This document shows positions 8,420 to 17,407 of a stretch of 64,000 nucleotides of DNA, in pieces (positions within the stretch are counted from its first letter, which is position 1; every line of letters begins with the position of its first letter). Source of the stretch: Ignavibacteriae bacterium HGW-Ignavibacteriae-1 (lineage in GTDB: Bacteria; Bacteroidota; Ignavibacteria; Kapaibacteriales; UBA2268); contig PGYU01000006.1 in NCBI GenBank assembly GCA_002839825.1, forward strand, positions 124,001-188,000, read 5' to 3'. The position numbers were made by a program, and so were the translations under genes. The notes under the pieces are model-generated. The model saw only the letters and a program-made list of their open reading frames with translations, was not told the origin of the DNA and searched no databases.

Positions 8420-9315
8420 CTGAGTGCTTTGCGTAATGTTTCGGCATTTTTCAGAATCAAGTCGGAATATGACTTTATAGTTTCCGAGCCACCCAATGGG
8501 TCAAGTTCGTATAGTAGTACTTCGGCACCCGAAGAAACGGTTTCAGAAATTTTGTTGTTGAGTTGCGGTTCGCTGAAAATGGATTTTGTCCCGCTTTCTC
8601 GTACTTGGTCAACTAAGGTCTTGATATATTTTGGTCCGGGTTCTTTGCCCGGATTCTCTTCGATGCTTCCAGCGTAAACCATATTATACCGATTTAAAAG
8701 ATATAAAAATGAAGGATGTTGCAGAAAAACAGCTTTTCCTTTGACTTCCACGAGAATTTCGTCGGCACTTCGGTGAATATTATCCAATTTTTTGATAAAT
8801 AAATCAGCATTAGTCCTATATGATTCCGCATTTGCGGGGTCAAGTTCGGCAAGTTTGTCGGTCAAAGGTTTGACTATTTCTTTTACTGTGAGCGGGTCAA
8901 GCCAAAAATGTGGGTCAACTCCGTGTCCGCAATTGTGGTCATGAGCGTGGTTGTGATTGTGTTCGTGACCGTGACCGTCATCAAAGTACAAAATTTGGTC
9001 TTCCGGTAATAATTCCATTAATTTTATTTTATTTTTCGCCGGAAAATCCGAAGCCCATTCGTCAAAATTTTCTGAAACATATATGAGAGCAATCGAGCCA
9101 TATGATGATTTGACATCACTTGGCTTTGGAGCATAAGTATGAGGCGACGAACCCGCCGGCACAAGGCACACAATCTCTGCATTTGTCCCGACTATTTCCG
9201 ATAGTATGAATTGTACCGGATAGCTGGTCACTACATATATTGGCTTCGATTTATCATTGTTACATGACATCGCCAGGAAAAAGGTGATTAGCACTATTAT
9301 TTTAAATATCTTCAT
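8416..9315 (-). CDS. znuA: Zinc-binding lipoprotein of ABC transporter
   Basis: A 299-aa metal-binding protein of the cluster A-I (SBP_bac_9) family. The signal peptide ends in the lipobox LAMSC, so the mature protein would be acylated at Cys18 and anchored in the envelope. Metal ligands fit the family: the His of SSPHTYAP (about 57-64), the His of VDPHFWLDP (about 133-141), the His of LQHPSFLY and a C-terminal Glu/Asp. Between the first two is a His-rich loop (about 113-132, GHGHEHNHNHAHDHNCGHG), typical of zinc-specific members. First gene of the znuACB operon. Confidence 0.94.
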   Translation of the reverse strand: MKIFKIIVLITFFLAMSCNNDKSKPIYVVTSYPVQFILSEIVGTNAEIVCLVPAGSSPHTYAPKPSDVKSSYGSIALIYVSENFDEWASDFPAKNKIKLMELLPEDQILYFDDGHGHEHNHNHAHDHNCGHGVDPHFWLDPLTVKEIVKPLTDKLAELDPANAESYRTNADLFIKKLDNIHRSADEILVEVKGKAVFLQHPSFLYLLNRYNMVYAGSIEENPGKEPGPKYIKTLVDQVRESGTKSIFSEPQLNNKISETVSSGAEVLLYELDPLGGSETIKSYSDLILKNAETLRKALR

Positions 9316-9350
9316 CTTAAAATCTTTTGCAATAAAATACCCTTATTACG

Positions 9351-9364
9351 TAGGAAGGTACCTA
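9351..9364. promoter_or_regulatory. Short dyad upstream of znuA, possible metal-regulator operator
   Basis: TAGG-AAGGTA-CCTA forms a small dyad about 36 bp upstream of znuA, containing the palindrome GGTACC. The position suits a Zur- or DtxR-like operator, but the arms are short and no known consensus is matched exactly. The remainder of the 182-bp gap between znuA and the rightward ORF at 9498 is very AT-rich, with TATA-like stretches (for example GGTATAATATG near 9399) but no clear further element. Confidence 0.2.
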
Positions 9365-9497
9365 ATTATTGTGAGATTACAGTATAGTATGATTATGGTA
9401 TAATATGTGCTTTATAAATTATAAGTTAAAAAATATTTTGATTAAATGATTAAAGTATTATGAAAAACAAATTAATTTTTCTATATTAGTTTGTAGA

Positions 9498-9806
9498 ATG
9501 TTACAAATTATTAATTTTTGTTTAGAAAATGTGATTTTGCTTAAAATATCATCGGTTATGATGTTGTCTGTCATAGTAATGGGGCTTGTATCGAGCGATT
9601 TGTATAGTCAATCGAGTTCGCCCGCATCATGGTTATACCCTGATGGCAATTGGCAGTCTCCGCGCTGTGTTTCGCATAAATCAGACCCGCTAATGATTGA
9701 ATCGTTTTCAGTGAAGTGGTCAACACCACCCTCGGAATACAGAAATATATCCTTTATATATACGAAAATAACAATCAAATTACTTTTGAATGAGGAAAAT
9801 ACATGA
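9498..9806 (+). CDS. Short secreted-protein-like ORF, probably a remnant
   Basis: A 102-aa ORF. Residues about 17-38 look like a signal peptide (SVMMLSVIVMGLVSSDLYSQ) followed by SPASWLYPDGNW and a segment (FSVKWSTPPSEYR) that reads like the N-terminal start of a much larger secreted protein. After that the sequence becomes Lys/Ile-rich and stops. A real start could be at 9498 or at the double ATG near 9558. It overlaps the response regulator start by four bases (ATGA), which could give coupling. Either a small exported protein or the 5' stump of a deleted T9SS-type gene; I favour the stump. Confidence 0.4.
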   Translation: MLQIINFCLENVILLKISSVMMLSVIVMGLVSSDLYSQSSSPASWLYPDGNWQSPRCVSHKSDPLMIESFSVKWSTPPSEYRNISFIYTKITIKLLLNEENT

Positions 9807-10486
9807 GAATCCTTGTAGTCGAAGATGAAAAAAAAGTTGCTAACTTTATAAAGCACGGTTTGGAAGAGGAGCGTTATATAGTTGAAACTGCTCAGGACGG
9901 AATCACAGGGCTAGATATAGCCATGAATAATCATTTTGATGCCATTTTGCTCGATGTTATGTTGCCGGGCAAAGATGGATTCACGCTTCTCAGAGAAATG
10001 CGTGACGCCGGAATTTCCACACCGGTCGTGATGTTAACCGCTCGCGGTAACGTCGAGGACCGCGTTACAGGTTTGGATTTGGGTGCAGATGATTATTTGC
10101 CAAAGCCATTCAGTTTCGAGGAATTAGCTGCCAGATTGCGCTCGATTTTGCGTCGGTCAAGTCCCGAAAAAACCACTAAACTCAGATGTGGTGACTTGAT
10201 TCTCGATACTGTTTCTCATTTGGCTTATCGCCAAGGAAGAGAAATCGAACTCACGACGAAAGAGTATGCTTTGATGGAATATCTGATGCGAAACAAAAAT
10301 CGAATCCTCAGCCGTAGCACTATCACTCAGCATGTCTGGAAACATAATTTCGACCCGGAATCAAATATCATTGATGTTTATATCAAAAGATTGCGTTCCA
10401 AAATCGAAAAAGACGACATCAAGCCAATTATTCAGAGCATCAGAGGCGTTGGGTACAGAATGAGAGAAATGACCTCGGATGATTGA
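9803..10486 (+). CDS. OmpR/CusR-family response regulator
   Basis: A 227-aa two-component regulator. The receiver domain (1-115) has the acidic pair in VVEDE, the phospho-acceptor Asp in AILLDVMLPGKDG (about residue 51), the Thr of VVMLTARG and the Lys of DDYLPKPF. The C-terminal winged helix (about 127-222) has ELTTKEYALMEYLMRN and the RGVGYRM wing typical of OmpR-type DNA binding. The closest feel is to metal- or envelope-responsive regulators such as CusR/QseB. GAGGA lies 7 bp before its ATG. No sensor kinase is adjacent; the next gene is MazG-like and overlaps it by eight bases. Divergent from znuACB, so a link to metal sensing is possible but unproven. Confidence 0.93.
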   Translation: MRILVVEDEKKVANFIKHGLEEERYIVETAQDGITGLDIAMNNHFDAILLDVMLPGKDGFTLLREMRDAGISTPVVMLTARGNVEDRVTGLDLGADDYLPKPFSFEELAARLRSILRRSSPEKTTKLRCGDLILDTVSHLAYRQGREIELTTKEYALMEYLMRNKNRILSRSTITQHVWKHNFDPESNIIDVYIKRLRSKIEKDDIKPIIQSIRGVGYRMREMTSDD

Positions 10487-10838
10487 TAAGACTGAACCAA
10501 CATACAGGGCTTTGGTGGAAATTGTTGCGGAAGCTTTGGAAAAAGTTCAACTAGGTTTTGATGATTATCAAAAGGAATGCTTCATCAGCCGTCCTTCAGA
10601 ATTCTTTTGCCTCGAACTAAACGGCGAAGCAGGGGAATTGGCAAATATTGAAAAAAAAGTCTGGAAAGGCAAAGAAATCCCTCACGAACAATTTGAATCC
10701 GAATGTGCTGACGTTTTGATTGCGTTAATGAATTATTGCAATGCAAAAGGTCTTAATCTCGGACAAGCCGTTAGCGACAAGTTAAAACTTATCGAAGAAA
10801 AGCGAAGCACATTGAAACAAAATAATGAAGAATATTAA
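10479..10838 (+). CDS. MazG-like nucleotide pyrophosphohydrolase domain protein
   Basis: A 119-aa all-alpha protein. The segment LELNGEAGELANIEKKVWKG (about 46-65) followed by ESECADVLIALMNY (about 73-86) matches the ExxE...ExxD metal-binding pattern of MazG-like NTP pyrophosphohydrolases. Such enzymes hydrolyse NTPs or dNTPs to the monophosphate and pyrophosphate, often as house-cleaning. The substrate is not predictable. It overlaps the response regulator by eight bases and is three bases from the DksA-like gene, so all three probably share an mRNA. Confidence 0.8.
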   Translation: MIDKTEPTYRALVEIVAEALEKVQLGFDDYQKECFISRPSEFFCLELNGEAGELANIEKKVWKGKEIPHEQFESECADVLIALMNYCNAKGLNLGQAVSDKLKLIEEKRSTLKQNNEEY

Positions 10839-10841
10839 AAT

Positions 10842-11180
10842 ATGCCTTTAACTCCTGAACAAATAATCGAAATCACTACCATTATTAATCAAGAAATTGA
10901 GCAATTGAAATCGAACATCGCTCATCTCGAAGAGGCAACCAAACCGATTGCTTTGGATAATTCCATTGGGCGACTATCTCGCATGGATGCCATCGGCGGC
11001 AAAGGTGTCAACGATTCGCTGCTCGAGAATAACCGAATGAGAATGATTGCTCTTGAAAAAGCCTTATTGCGAATTGAAACGCCATTCTATGGTACATGCA
11101 AAAATTGCCGCGGTCAAATTGCTTACAATCGTTTGAAAGCAATCCCCGAGGCAACACATTGCAGTAATTGTAATATCTAA
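10842..11180 (+). CDS. DksA/TraR-family C4 zinc finger protein
   Basis: A 112-aa protein with an N-terminal coiled-coil (about 1-75, Glu/Gln/Leu-rich heptads) and a C-terminal zinc finger CKNC...CSNC (about 89-110), the C4 arrangement of DksA. Acidic residues sit at the turn between helices (SRMDAIGGKGVND), where DksA reaches into the RNA polymerase secondary channel. Family members tune transcription, usually with ppGpp. It is shorter than E. coli DksA (151 aa) and closer to TraR/YteA-like forms. Last of the rightward operon; it converges with the DUF1573 gene across four bases, with no obvious terminator. Confidence 0.85.
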   Translation: MPLTPEQIIEITTIINQEIEQLKSNIAHLEEATKPIALDNSIGRLSRMDAIGGKGVNDSLLENNRMRMIALEKALLRIETPFYGTCKNCRGQIAYNRLKAIPEATHCSNCNI

Positions 11181-11184
11181 GTTT

Positions 11185-11895
11185 TTATCTGTTGTTGAAT
11201 ATTGGCGATTCGCCAACACGCCCAAAACCATGAATCTCAAGTTGAGGAAAATCCGGATGGTCAGTTTTGATACTTATTCTGGTATTGAGGTTTCCGACTT
11301 TCAAAGGTAAAATCTTCGCTTTAAGTTCTACTTCCTCGCCGGGGCGCAATCTTTTCTTTCCACTCAAATTTATCGTCAATTCCGAAGGATTCGTTACAAA
11401 ATCGCTCATTGTGATATTGCGATTTGAAGTGTTTTTGATTTTGAGCGTTGATTCGCCCACCAATCCCACAACCAAATCTCTGAATGACAAATGATTTGAT
11501 GGCAAAACCGTTAATGGTCTGACTACTTCTGCCATCAATGTGTAATTAATGCTTGGATTGACCGGGTCATTGGAATATACCATAATTTGTTTTTGAACAG
11601 GACCCGAATTTTGACTTACATTGAAAGTAATAGAAATTTTAGTACTTTCATTCGGTTTCAGTTCATCTTTTTCAAGAGGAGCCGTTGTACAACCGCATGT
11701 AGGTCTAACATTAGAAATTTTTAGATTTTGATTACCTTTATTTTTGACAATTAAGTCGTATTTAAGCGGACTATCTGCCGGAGAAACTGTTCCCCAGTTT
11801 TTAGTCGTCCCACCTACGATTTCAATTTTTGGTTGAGCCATTATCACAACACTTGATAAAATCAAGGCAGCAAATATAATTATACTTTTTTTCAT
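11185..11895 (-). CDS. DUF1573 secreted protein
   Basis: A 236-aa protein with a signal peptide (MKKSIIIFAALILSSVVIMA) and the DUF1573 hallmark SNVRPTCGCTTAPLEKDELKP near residues 62-82, an Ig-like beta-sandwich of the ASH type. A second beta-sandwich of the same general kind (LSFRDLVVG...STLKIKNTSN) fills about 134-230. Such proteins are common in Bacteroidetes envelopes; the biochemical role is not known. GGGAG lies 6 bp before the ATG, supporting the start. It converges with the DksA-like gene and diverges from the T9SS gene at 12034. Confidence 0.85.
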   Translation of the reverse strand: MKKSIIIFAALILSSVVIMAQPKIEIVGGTTKNWGTVSPADSPLKYDLIVKNKGNQNLKISNVRPTCGCTTAPLEKDELKPNESTKISITFNVSQNSGPVQKQIMVYSNDPVNPSINYTLMAEVVRPLTVLPSNHLSFRDLVVGLVGESTLKIKNTSNRNITMSDFVTNPSELTINLSGKKRLRPGEEVELKAKILPLKVGNLNTRISIKTDHPDFPQLEIHGFGRVGESPIFNNR

Positions 11896-12033
11896 CCAAA
11901 TCTCCCAACTAAATAAACAAATAAACCAACATATATGTTGAATCGTTAAATATCTGACGAATTAACTGAAATAATATGTCACTTTGTTTATTTTAATTTG
12001 CAAAAAAATAAGAATGGAAGTAATTTGGTATTC

Positions 12034-14316
12034 ATGTTTCGTACAATATTGATATTTGTTTTTCTGACTTCTCTCGCTTACTCTCAAGAATATAGCGGGA
12101 GGATTGTGCCGTTGCATAAAATGGAAAATGGAGTAGTCAACGTTGGTCCTTGCCTTGTTAACGACAGTATCAGATTTAGTTTCGAAATCATAAACGATGG
12201 CGAAAAGGTGCTTTATATGCAGCCTCTTGTTCCGAGTTTTTATTTGGGTGCAAGTCCGAATGACCCCACGCAAAGTCAATTCACCTTTTTTCGCCGTATC
12301 ACACAACTTGACCGCGTGTTTCCGCCTAATTCGCGAGATACTTTGATTATTCAATATAACGCCGGTGATTTGATTGCTCCGCCACTTGGTTGGTACGAAG
12401 CCTTGCTCGGACTTAGCTTGCTAAAAAATGACGACAGAAGCGGACCTCCAATTGCCAAAATTGATACTTTCTTACTTCGTGTAAAAAAAGTTGTCCTGTA
12501 CTTGAATGGTATAGATGATGTCGTTAATTTTGATTCAGTGTATATCGAGCCAAATGTCACACCCAAAATTACTTGGCAATTGAAGAACGCTTCAAATAAA
12601 TCTATAGAAATTATTGATTACCAAACAAGGGTTATTACCCAACAGCCATCGGGACAGGAATTCACAATCCAAGAGCGTCCTGCCAATATTACAATTCAGG
12701 GCAAAAATACAATTGACTGGGATATTTCGTATCAACCACTTGATATTGGCATTGATTCAGTTCAATTCAAAGTCACTTATAAGCCGCACCCCGAAGAATT
12801 CCCCGATTCTGTAAATGTTGCTTCGATGTTTGCTGTTGGTACTGGAGTTCATCAGCAAATAAATCTACTCGCTTCAAACCATAACTTAGTAGGCGACACA
12901 ATTGTTTTAGGTGACGTTCGAGCAGGTGGTTCTTACATCGTGGCCGGAGCGTTGATAAACAATGGCAACATTCCTTTTCATACACTTAGCGAATATATAA
13001 TAGATGTTTTTACCGGTAATGAGCATACAGACTATACAATAACAAATAAATTCGGTGATAAAACCGAAGACTTATTGCCTGACAGTAATTATACATTTAT
13101 TTTTCGTTACAAACCTACAGAGAACGGATTGGACATTGCGGAATACATTATCGAAAGCGATATTTTGGAACGTGTAATAAAGGGCGTCCAAGCTGAGAAA
13201 CGATTTCTCCGATTTTATATCAAAGCTAATGTTGTATCTCCCAAAATTTTCATCGCGGAGGACACGCTGAATTTCGGTTCGGTCACTTTGAATAAGCCAA
13301 GTTGCCTGAATTACAAGGATACATCGCTCACAATTTACAATATTGGTAACGAGCAGCTGCTGATTAAAAGCATCAAAATTGTGAATGGTGGAGGTGCGAA
13401 TTTCTTTACAGGTGCGACATCACTTGAAATTGAACCGAATTCATCAGGCAAAATTGACATCAGATTTGAAAATAATTCCGGCACAGTTGGGGAGTATTTC
13501 GCGATTTTGGAGCTAATTACTAATGCTCCCATGCCGCAAAATTTAACTAAAATTATGCTTTGGGCTAATTCTACTCCAACTCTTTCGGCAACAATTTCTA
13601 TTTCCGATGATTTACGTGCTTCTCCGGGCAGATTAATCGAAGTGCCAATTTTACTCACTTCTGATAATTTTATACCTTCGGAATTTGCCAAAAGTTTCAG
13701 TTTTTCATTGTCCTACGATAGGTCAATCTTGGAGTATAAAGGTGTGGTAACGCTCGGCACAGCATCAGTAGGAGCCGCATTCGAGGGTGACAATAGCGAA
13801 AATCCCGGCAAGCAAATTGTTGATATCCGCTTTTTGAAACCCGGAAATGACTTTTTCGAGCCCGACGATACTTTATGCAAAGTTCAATTCTTCACCTATT
13901 TGGGCAATGCTGTCGCAACTGAAATTGCAATAATCAACCCCGTTTTTAGTGATGGCAATTGCGAAGACCTTTTCGAGCTAAATGTCCTGAATGGCGTATT
14001 TGTAACTGATTCGGTTTGCGGATTGGAACTAAAGGCTGTCCCGGGGAATTTTGCAGGATTTGCGATTAAATCCACTCTGAATTCCGGTTCGCACGATTTG
14101 GTTCAATTTGATTGTTCTATTGGCACAGCCGCAGAAGTTTCTTTCCGAGTTTATGATGCTTTTGGGAATATTTTATCCGATGAAATCGCCGGTAAAATTC
14201 CCGCAGGTGCATATACTTACGATTTTGATAGTCGCAATCTCGCATCTGGCATATATTTTATCGAAATGTCAACTCCATTTTTATCTGTCACCAATCATTT
14301 TGTAATTATCAAATGA
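12034..14316 (+). CDS. T9SS cargo protein with ASH-like and cohesin-like domains
   Basis: The track ORF opens at a TTG (11998). I start at the ATG at 12034, which begins the signal peptide MFRTILIFVFLTSLAYSQ; the protein is then 760 aa. The body is beta-sandwich: several ASH/HYDIN-like segments of the kind NFGSVTLNKPSCLNYKDTSL (about 400-510 in the longer ORF) and a cohesin-like domain (about 515-665, opening with ISDDLRASPGRLIEVPILL). The C-terminus (about 690-772) is a T9SS type A sorting domain (FRVYDAFGNILSDE... LASGIYFIEM... HFVIIK), so export through the outer membrane is expected. The next gene overlaps by four bases. Function is unknown; surface scaffold or adhesion is inference. Confidence 0.8.
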   Translation: MFRTILIFVFLTSLAYSQEYSGRIVPLHKMENGVVNVGPCLVNDSIRFSFEIINDGEKVLYMQPLVPSFYLGASPNDPTQSQFTFFRRITQLDRVFPPNSRDTLIIQYNAGDLIAPPLGWYEALLGLSLLKNDDRSGPPIAKIDTFLLRVKKVVLYLNGIDDVVNFDSVYIEPNVTPKITWQLKNASNKSIEIIDYQTRVITQQPSGQEFTIQERPANITIQGKNTIDWDISYQPLDIGIDSVQFKVTYKPHPEEFPDSVNVASMFAVGTGVHQQINLLASNHNLVGDTIVLGDVRAGGSYIVAGALINNGNIPFHTLSEYIIDVFTGNEHTDYTITNKFGDKTEDLLPDSNYTFIFRYKPTENGLDIAEYIIESDILERVIKGVQAEKRFLRFYIKANVVSPKIFIAEDTLNFGSVTLNKPSCLNYKDTSLTIYNIGNEQLLIKSIKIVNGGGANFFTGATSLEIEPNSSGKIDIRFENNSGTVGEYFAILELITNAPMPQNLTKIMLWANSTPTLSATISISDDLRASPGRLIEVPILLTSDNFIPSEFAKSFSFSLSYDRSILEYKGVVTLGTASVGAAFEGDNSENPGKQIVDIRFLKPGNDFFEPDDTLCKVQFFTYLGNAVATEIAIINPVFSDGNCEDLFELNVLNGVFVTDSVCGLELKAVPGNFAGFAIKSTLNSGSHDLVQFDCSIGTAAEVSFRVYDAFGNILSDEIAGKIPAGAYTYDFDSRNLASGIYFIEMSTPFLSVTNHFVIIK

Positions 14317-15056
14317 TGCGATACCTTTTCATACTAATCTCCATGTTTTCCATGACAAGCGGAAATTCCCTTGCTCAGGGATTTGACTGGCAATATGACC
14401 ACCGCTTGCCGTCGAATTATCCCGTTATTTTTGTCGGCATCAATGCTGAATATGGAATTGTATTTCATCAAGGTGATTTCAACTTTCTCGAGAATGAAAT
14501 TCCATGTTGCAGATTTGGAAATGGCGACGGCAATAATTCAAATATTGGAATATCATTAGAATATTGGTATGATAGCAAAATTTCGTTCCAACTGACAGCC
14601 TCGGTGAATAATGTTACAGGCTCTTTCTCGGCGAATTCGAGCGATACAATTCGCGGCGGGAGCATGAAAACGCAGTACAATTTCGAATCATCTGTCAACT
14701 ATTTGGCTATCAGCCCGGGGATTAAATACCGCTTATTCTCCAAACTTTTCGCGGCATTCGATTTACGCATGGCTATCAGATATAATTCCTCCGCCGAGCA
14801 TAGCGAACGCAGGATTTCGGACAATGTGCCATTTGAATCTCGCATAATCGCAAACGGGAAAATTGGTGCTCTTTCACCGCTGATTCTCGTCCCTCAAATC
14901 CGATTCGGCTATGATGTGCCTTTGTTCCGTGGCATATACATTTCCCCGTATATATCGGCTGCATACACTTTGAACGACGTCATTGATGCCGATAAATGGA
15001 AGCAACTCAATTTGCAATTCGGATTTTCGCTCTTAACCGGATTAATAAGTAAATAG
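14313..15056 (+). CDS. Outer-membrane beta-barrel-like protein
   Basis: A 247-aa protein with a signal peptide ending near NSLAQ. The mature part is a series of amphipathic beta strands with aromatic girdles (GISLEYWYDSKISFQLTAS, YLAISPGIKYRLFSKLFAAF, GIYISPYISAAYTL), consistent with an eight-strand OmpA/OprF-like or PorT-like barrel. No specific family was recognised. ATGA overlap with the preceding T9SS gene and 8 bp to pbpC place it in the same operon, possibly as an envelope partner of the upstream cargo protein. Confidence 0.7.
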   Translation: MMRYLFILISMFSMTSGNSLAQGFDWQYDHRLPSNYPVIFVGINAEYGIVFHQGDFNFLENEIPCCRFGNGDGNNSNIGISLEYWYDSKISFQLTASVNNVTGSFSANSSDTIRGGSMKTQYNFESSVNYLAISPGIKYRLFSKLFAAFDLRMAIRYNSSAEHSERRISDNVPFESRIIANGKIGALSPLILVPQIRFGYDVPLFRGIYISPYISAAYTLNDVIDADKWKQLNLQFGFSLLTGLISK

Positions 15057-15064
15057 CATCCGCT

Positions 15065-17395
15065 ATGTCATCACCAATCAAGGACCGCAACAAAATTAGT
15101 TATAAAAATATTCTATTTGCCTTTGTCGGTTTGATATTTATTTTCCTGTGGATTTTGCTGATTCTCGATTTGATTTTCCCTTTCAAATTCGATTTTGATT
15201 ATTCGACAGTCATCACATCTCGCGAAGGGAAAATACTCAAAACGTATCTGAGCAATGACGATAAATGGAGATTGGAAGCCGAATTAGCGGAAATCAATCC
15301 CAAAATGAAGGAGCTAATCATTTTCAAGGAGGATAAATATTTTTATTATCATCCGGGTGTGAATGTATTTTCAATTTTCCGTGCTTTCAAGCAGAATATT
15401 TTCTCCGGTGAAATCCAAAGCGGAGCTTCGACGATTACCATGCAACTTGCCAGAATGCTTCAACCAAAATCTCGAACATATGCCAACAAATTTATAGAAA
15501 TATTCCGCGCTTTTCAGTTGGAATTGCATTATTCCAAAGATGAGATTTTAAAATTATATCTGAATAAATTGCCTTATGGCGGAAATATCGAAGGTGTTCG
15601 AGCGGCTTCACTGCTATTTTTCGATGCGGAACCGCAAGTATTGAGTCTCTCCCAATCGCTAATTTTGTCAATAATTCCAAATAATCCAAATCAATTAGCT
15701 CTCGGGAAATTCAACGAGAGAATCAGAAAGGAACGGGATTTGTGGCTCGAAAACATCGAACAAGCCAATCTTTTCGAGCAATCTCAAATTCAAATAGCAA
15801 AAGCCGAACCCGTAAATCCCAATCGGCGTTTCTTCCGAAAATATGCCTCACATCTTAGCAATCGCATATATTATGCCGATAAGGAGCGTGGCAGAGTTCA
15901 GACGACAATTAATTTCAATTTGCAAAATGGGGTAGAGGAGCTACTGAAATCAAATTTGCAGCAATTAAAAAACATTGGAATTCGAAACGCGGCTGTTATA
16001 ATTTATGACAATCAAAACGGCGAAATACTTGCCTATGAAGGCTCCGGCGATTTCTTCGACAAGAGAAATCACGGGGAAGTGGACGGAGTAAGGGCTTATC
16101 GCTCGCCGGGAAGTGCATTGAAACCGCTTTTGTACGGCTATTGCTTTGATTTGGGGTTGATAACACCAAAGCTCGTCATGAATGATGTGCCTCTAATTGG
16201 CGAAGATTATGCTCCCGAAAACTTTGACGGCAATTATCACGGGCAAGTTACGGCTGAACAAGCTCTGATTGCATCGCTCAATATTCCGGCGGTGAATTTG
16301 ATGAAACAAGTCGGAACGAAAAATTTTGTCGAATTCCTTGATGATAACCATTTATCAGGTCTTGTCAGGAAAAATCGCGATTTGGGACTTTCGATGATTC
16401 TCGGAGGCTGTGAAGTTCGTTTAGACGAGCTAACAGCACTTTACTCATCTTTTGCACGCGCCGGATATGCCGTTATTCCGAAATATTTATTAAAATCAAA
16501 AAAAAATCTTCTAAATCGCAGAGCCTTCAGTTCTGAAAGTTCATATATGATTGCGGAGATTTTGTCCAAGCCGGAACGCCCGGATTTCGGATTATTCGCA
16601 AGCAGTGTAATCGGATTGCCACCACTTGCATTCAAAACGGGCACTTCGCAAGGCAGACGCGATGCTTGGGCGATTGGATTCAACGAGAGAATTACAATCG
16701 GAGTGTGGCTCGGCAATTTCGATGCTGCACCAAGCCAACACCTCACGGGTAGCAATGTCACAATTCCGATTTTATTCGATATTTTGAGAATCGCCGATAA
16801 ATTATATCCTGCAACAAAATTGACTATTGCTGAAGCACCGCTGACTCGAACGATTGATGCTGAAACAGGATTGTTGCCATCACCTTTGACAAAAATATTT
16901 TCGGAAGATTACTATATTCCGGGCATTTCATCAGTACAAGTTTCCGATTTATACCGCGAAGTGGAGGTTTCCACTGACATGAAACGCTCCTACTGTATGA
17001 TTTGCAAACCCGAATCGGGCAGCGTTTCGAAAGTTTTCAAAATCATGAAACCCGAACTTGTGTCTTTTTATGAGGAAATGAAAATCGCCTACGAGAAAAT
17101 TCCGCCTCACAACGACGCATGCAATGCTTATACAGCTAAAAATGCTCCGATGATAATTTTCCCGTTAAATAATTCGAAATATTTCTTGGCTGAGGGCAAG
17201 GGTTTGACTTTTGAGTGCAAGACATCGAATCTCGAATCTGACATTTTCTGGTACGTAAACGATAAATTTTTCGCCAAATCAAAGTTAAACGACAAAGTTT
17301 CGTTTATACCCAAACAATCGGGAAAATATAAAATATCTTGTTCCGATGATAATGGTATGAATAGTAATGTGAATATTGAAATTGAAATTTATTGA
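15065..17395 (+). CDS. pbpC: Penicillin-binding protein 1C
   Basis: A 776-aa bifunctional murein polymerase. One N-terminal membrane anchor (about 15-40) precedes a GT51 glycosyltransferase domain with the catalytic Glu89 in KEDKYFYYHPGV and the QSGASTITMQLARML motif (about 118-132). The transpeptidase domain has SxxK at Ser350-Lys353 (PGSALKP), SLN at 404-406 and KTGTS at 524-528. The last 90 residues form an Ig-like domain matching the PBP1C C-terminal domain. It builds peptidoglycan in the periplasm. Same operon as engB and gmhA with gaps of about 10 bp. Confidence 0.95.
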   Translation: MSSPIKDRNKISYKNILFAFVGLIFIFLWILLILDLIFPFKFDFDYSTVITSREGKILKTYLSNDDKWRLEAELAEINPKMKELIIFKEDKYFYYHPGVNVFSIFRAFKQNIFSGEIQSGASTITMQLARMLQPKSRTYANKFIEIFRAFQLELHYSKDEILKLYLNKLPYGGNIEGVRAASLLFFDAEPQVLSLSQSLILSIIPNNPNQLALGKFNERIRKERDLWLENIEQANLFEQSQIQIAKAEPVNPNRRFFRKYASHLSNRIYYADKERGRVQTTINFNLQNGVEELLKSNLQQLKNIGIRNAAVIIYDNQNGEILAYEGSGDFFDKRNHGEVDGVRAYRSPGSALKPLLYGYCFDLGLITPKLVMNDVPLIGEDYAPENFDGNYHGQVTAEQALIASLNIPAVNLMKQVGTKNFVEFLDDNHLSGLVRKNRDLGLSMILGGCEVRLDELTALYSSFARAGYAVIPKYLLKSKKNLLNRRAFSSESSYMIAEILSKPERPDFGLFASSVIGLPPLAFKTGTSQGRRDAWAIGFNERITIGVWLGNFDAAPSQHLTGSNVTIPILFDILRIADKLYPATKLTIAEAPLTRTIDAETGLLPSPLTKIFSEDYYIPGISSVQVSDLYREVEVSTDMKRSYCMICKPESGSVSKVFKIMKPELVSFYEEMKIAYEKIPPHNDACNAYTAKNAPMIIFPLNNSKYFLAEGKGLTFECKTSNLESDIFWYVNDKFFAKSKLNDKVSFIPKQSGKYKISCSDDNGMNSNVNIEIEIY

Positions 17396-17407
17396 AGCGA
17401 TAAAAAT

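Noticed and set aside
11962-12354. 130-aa minus-strand ORF over the start of the T9SS gene
   Set aside because: Shadow of the real signal-peptide-bearing frame on the plus strand.
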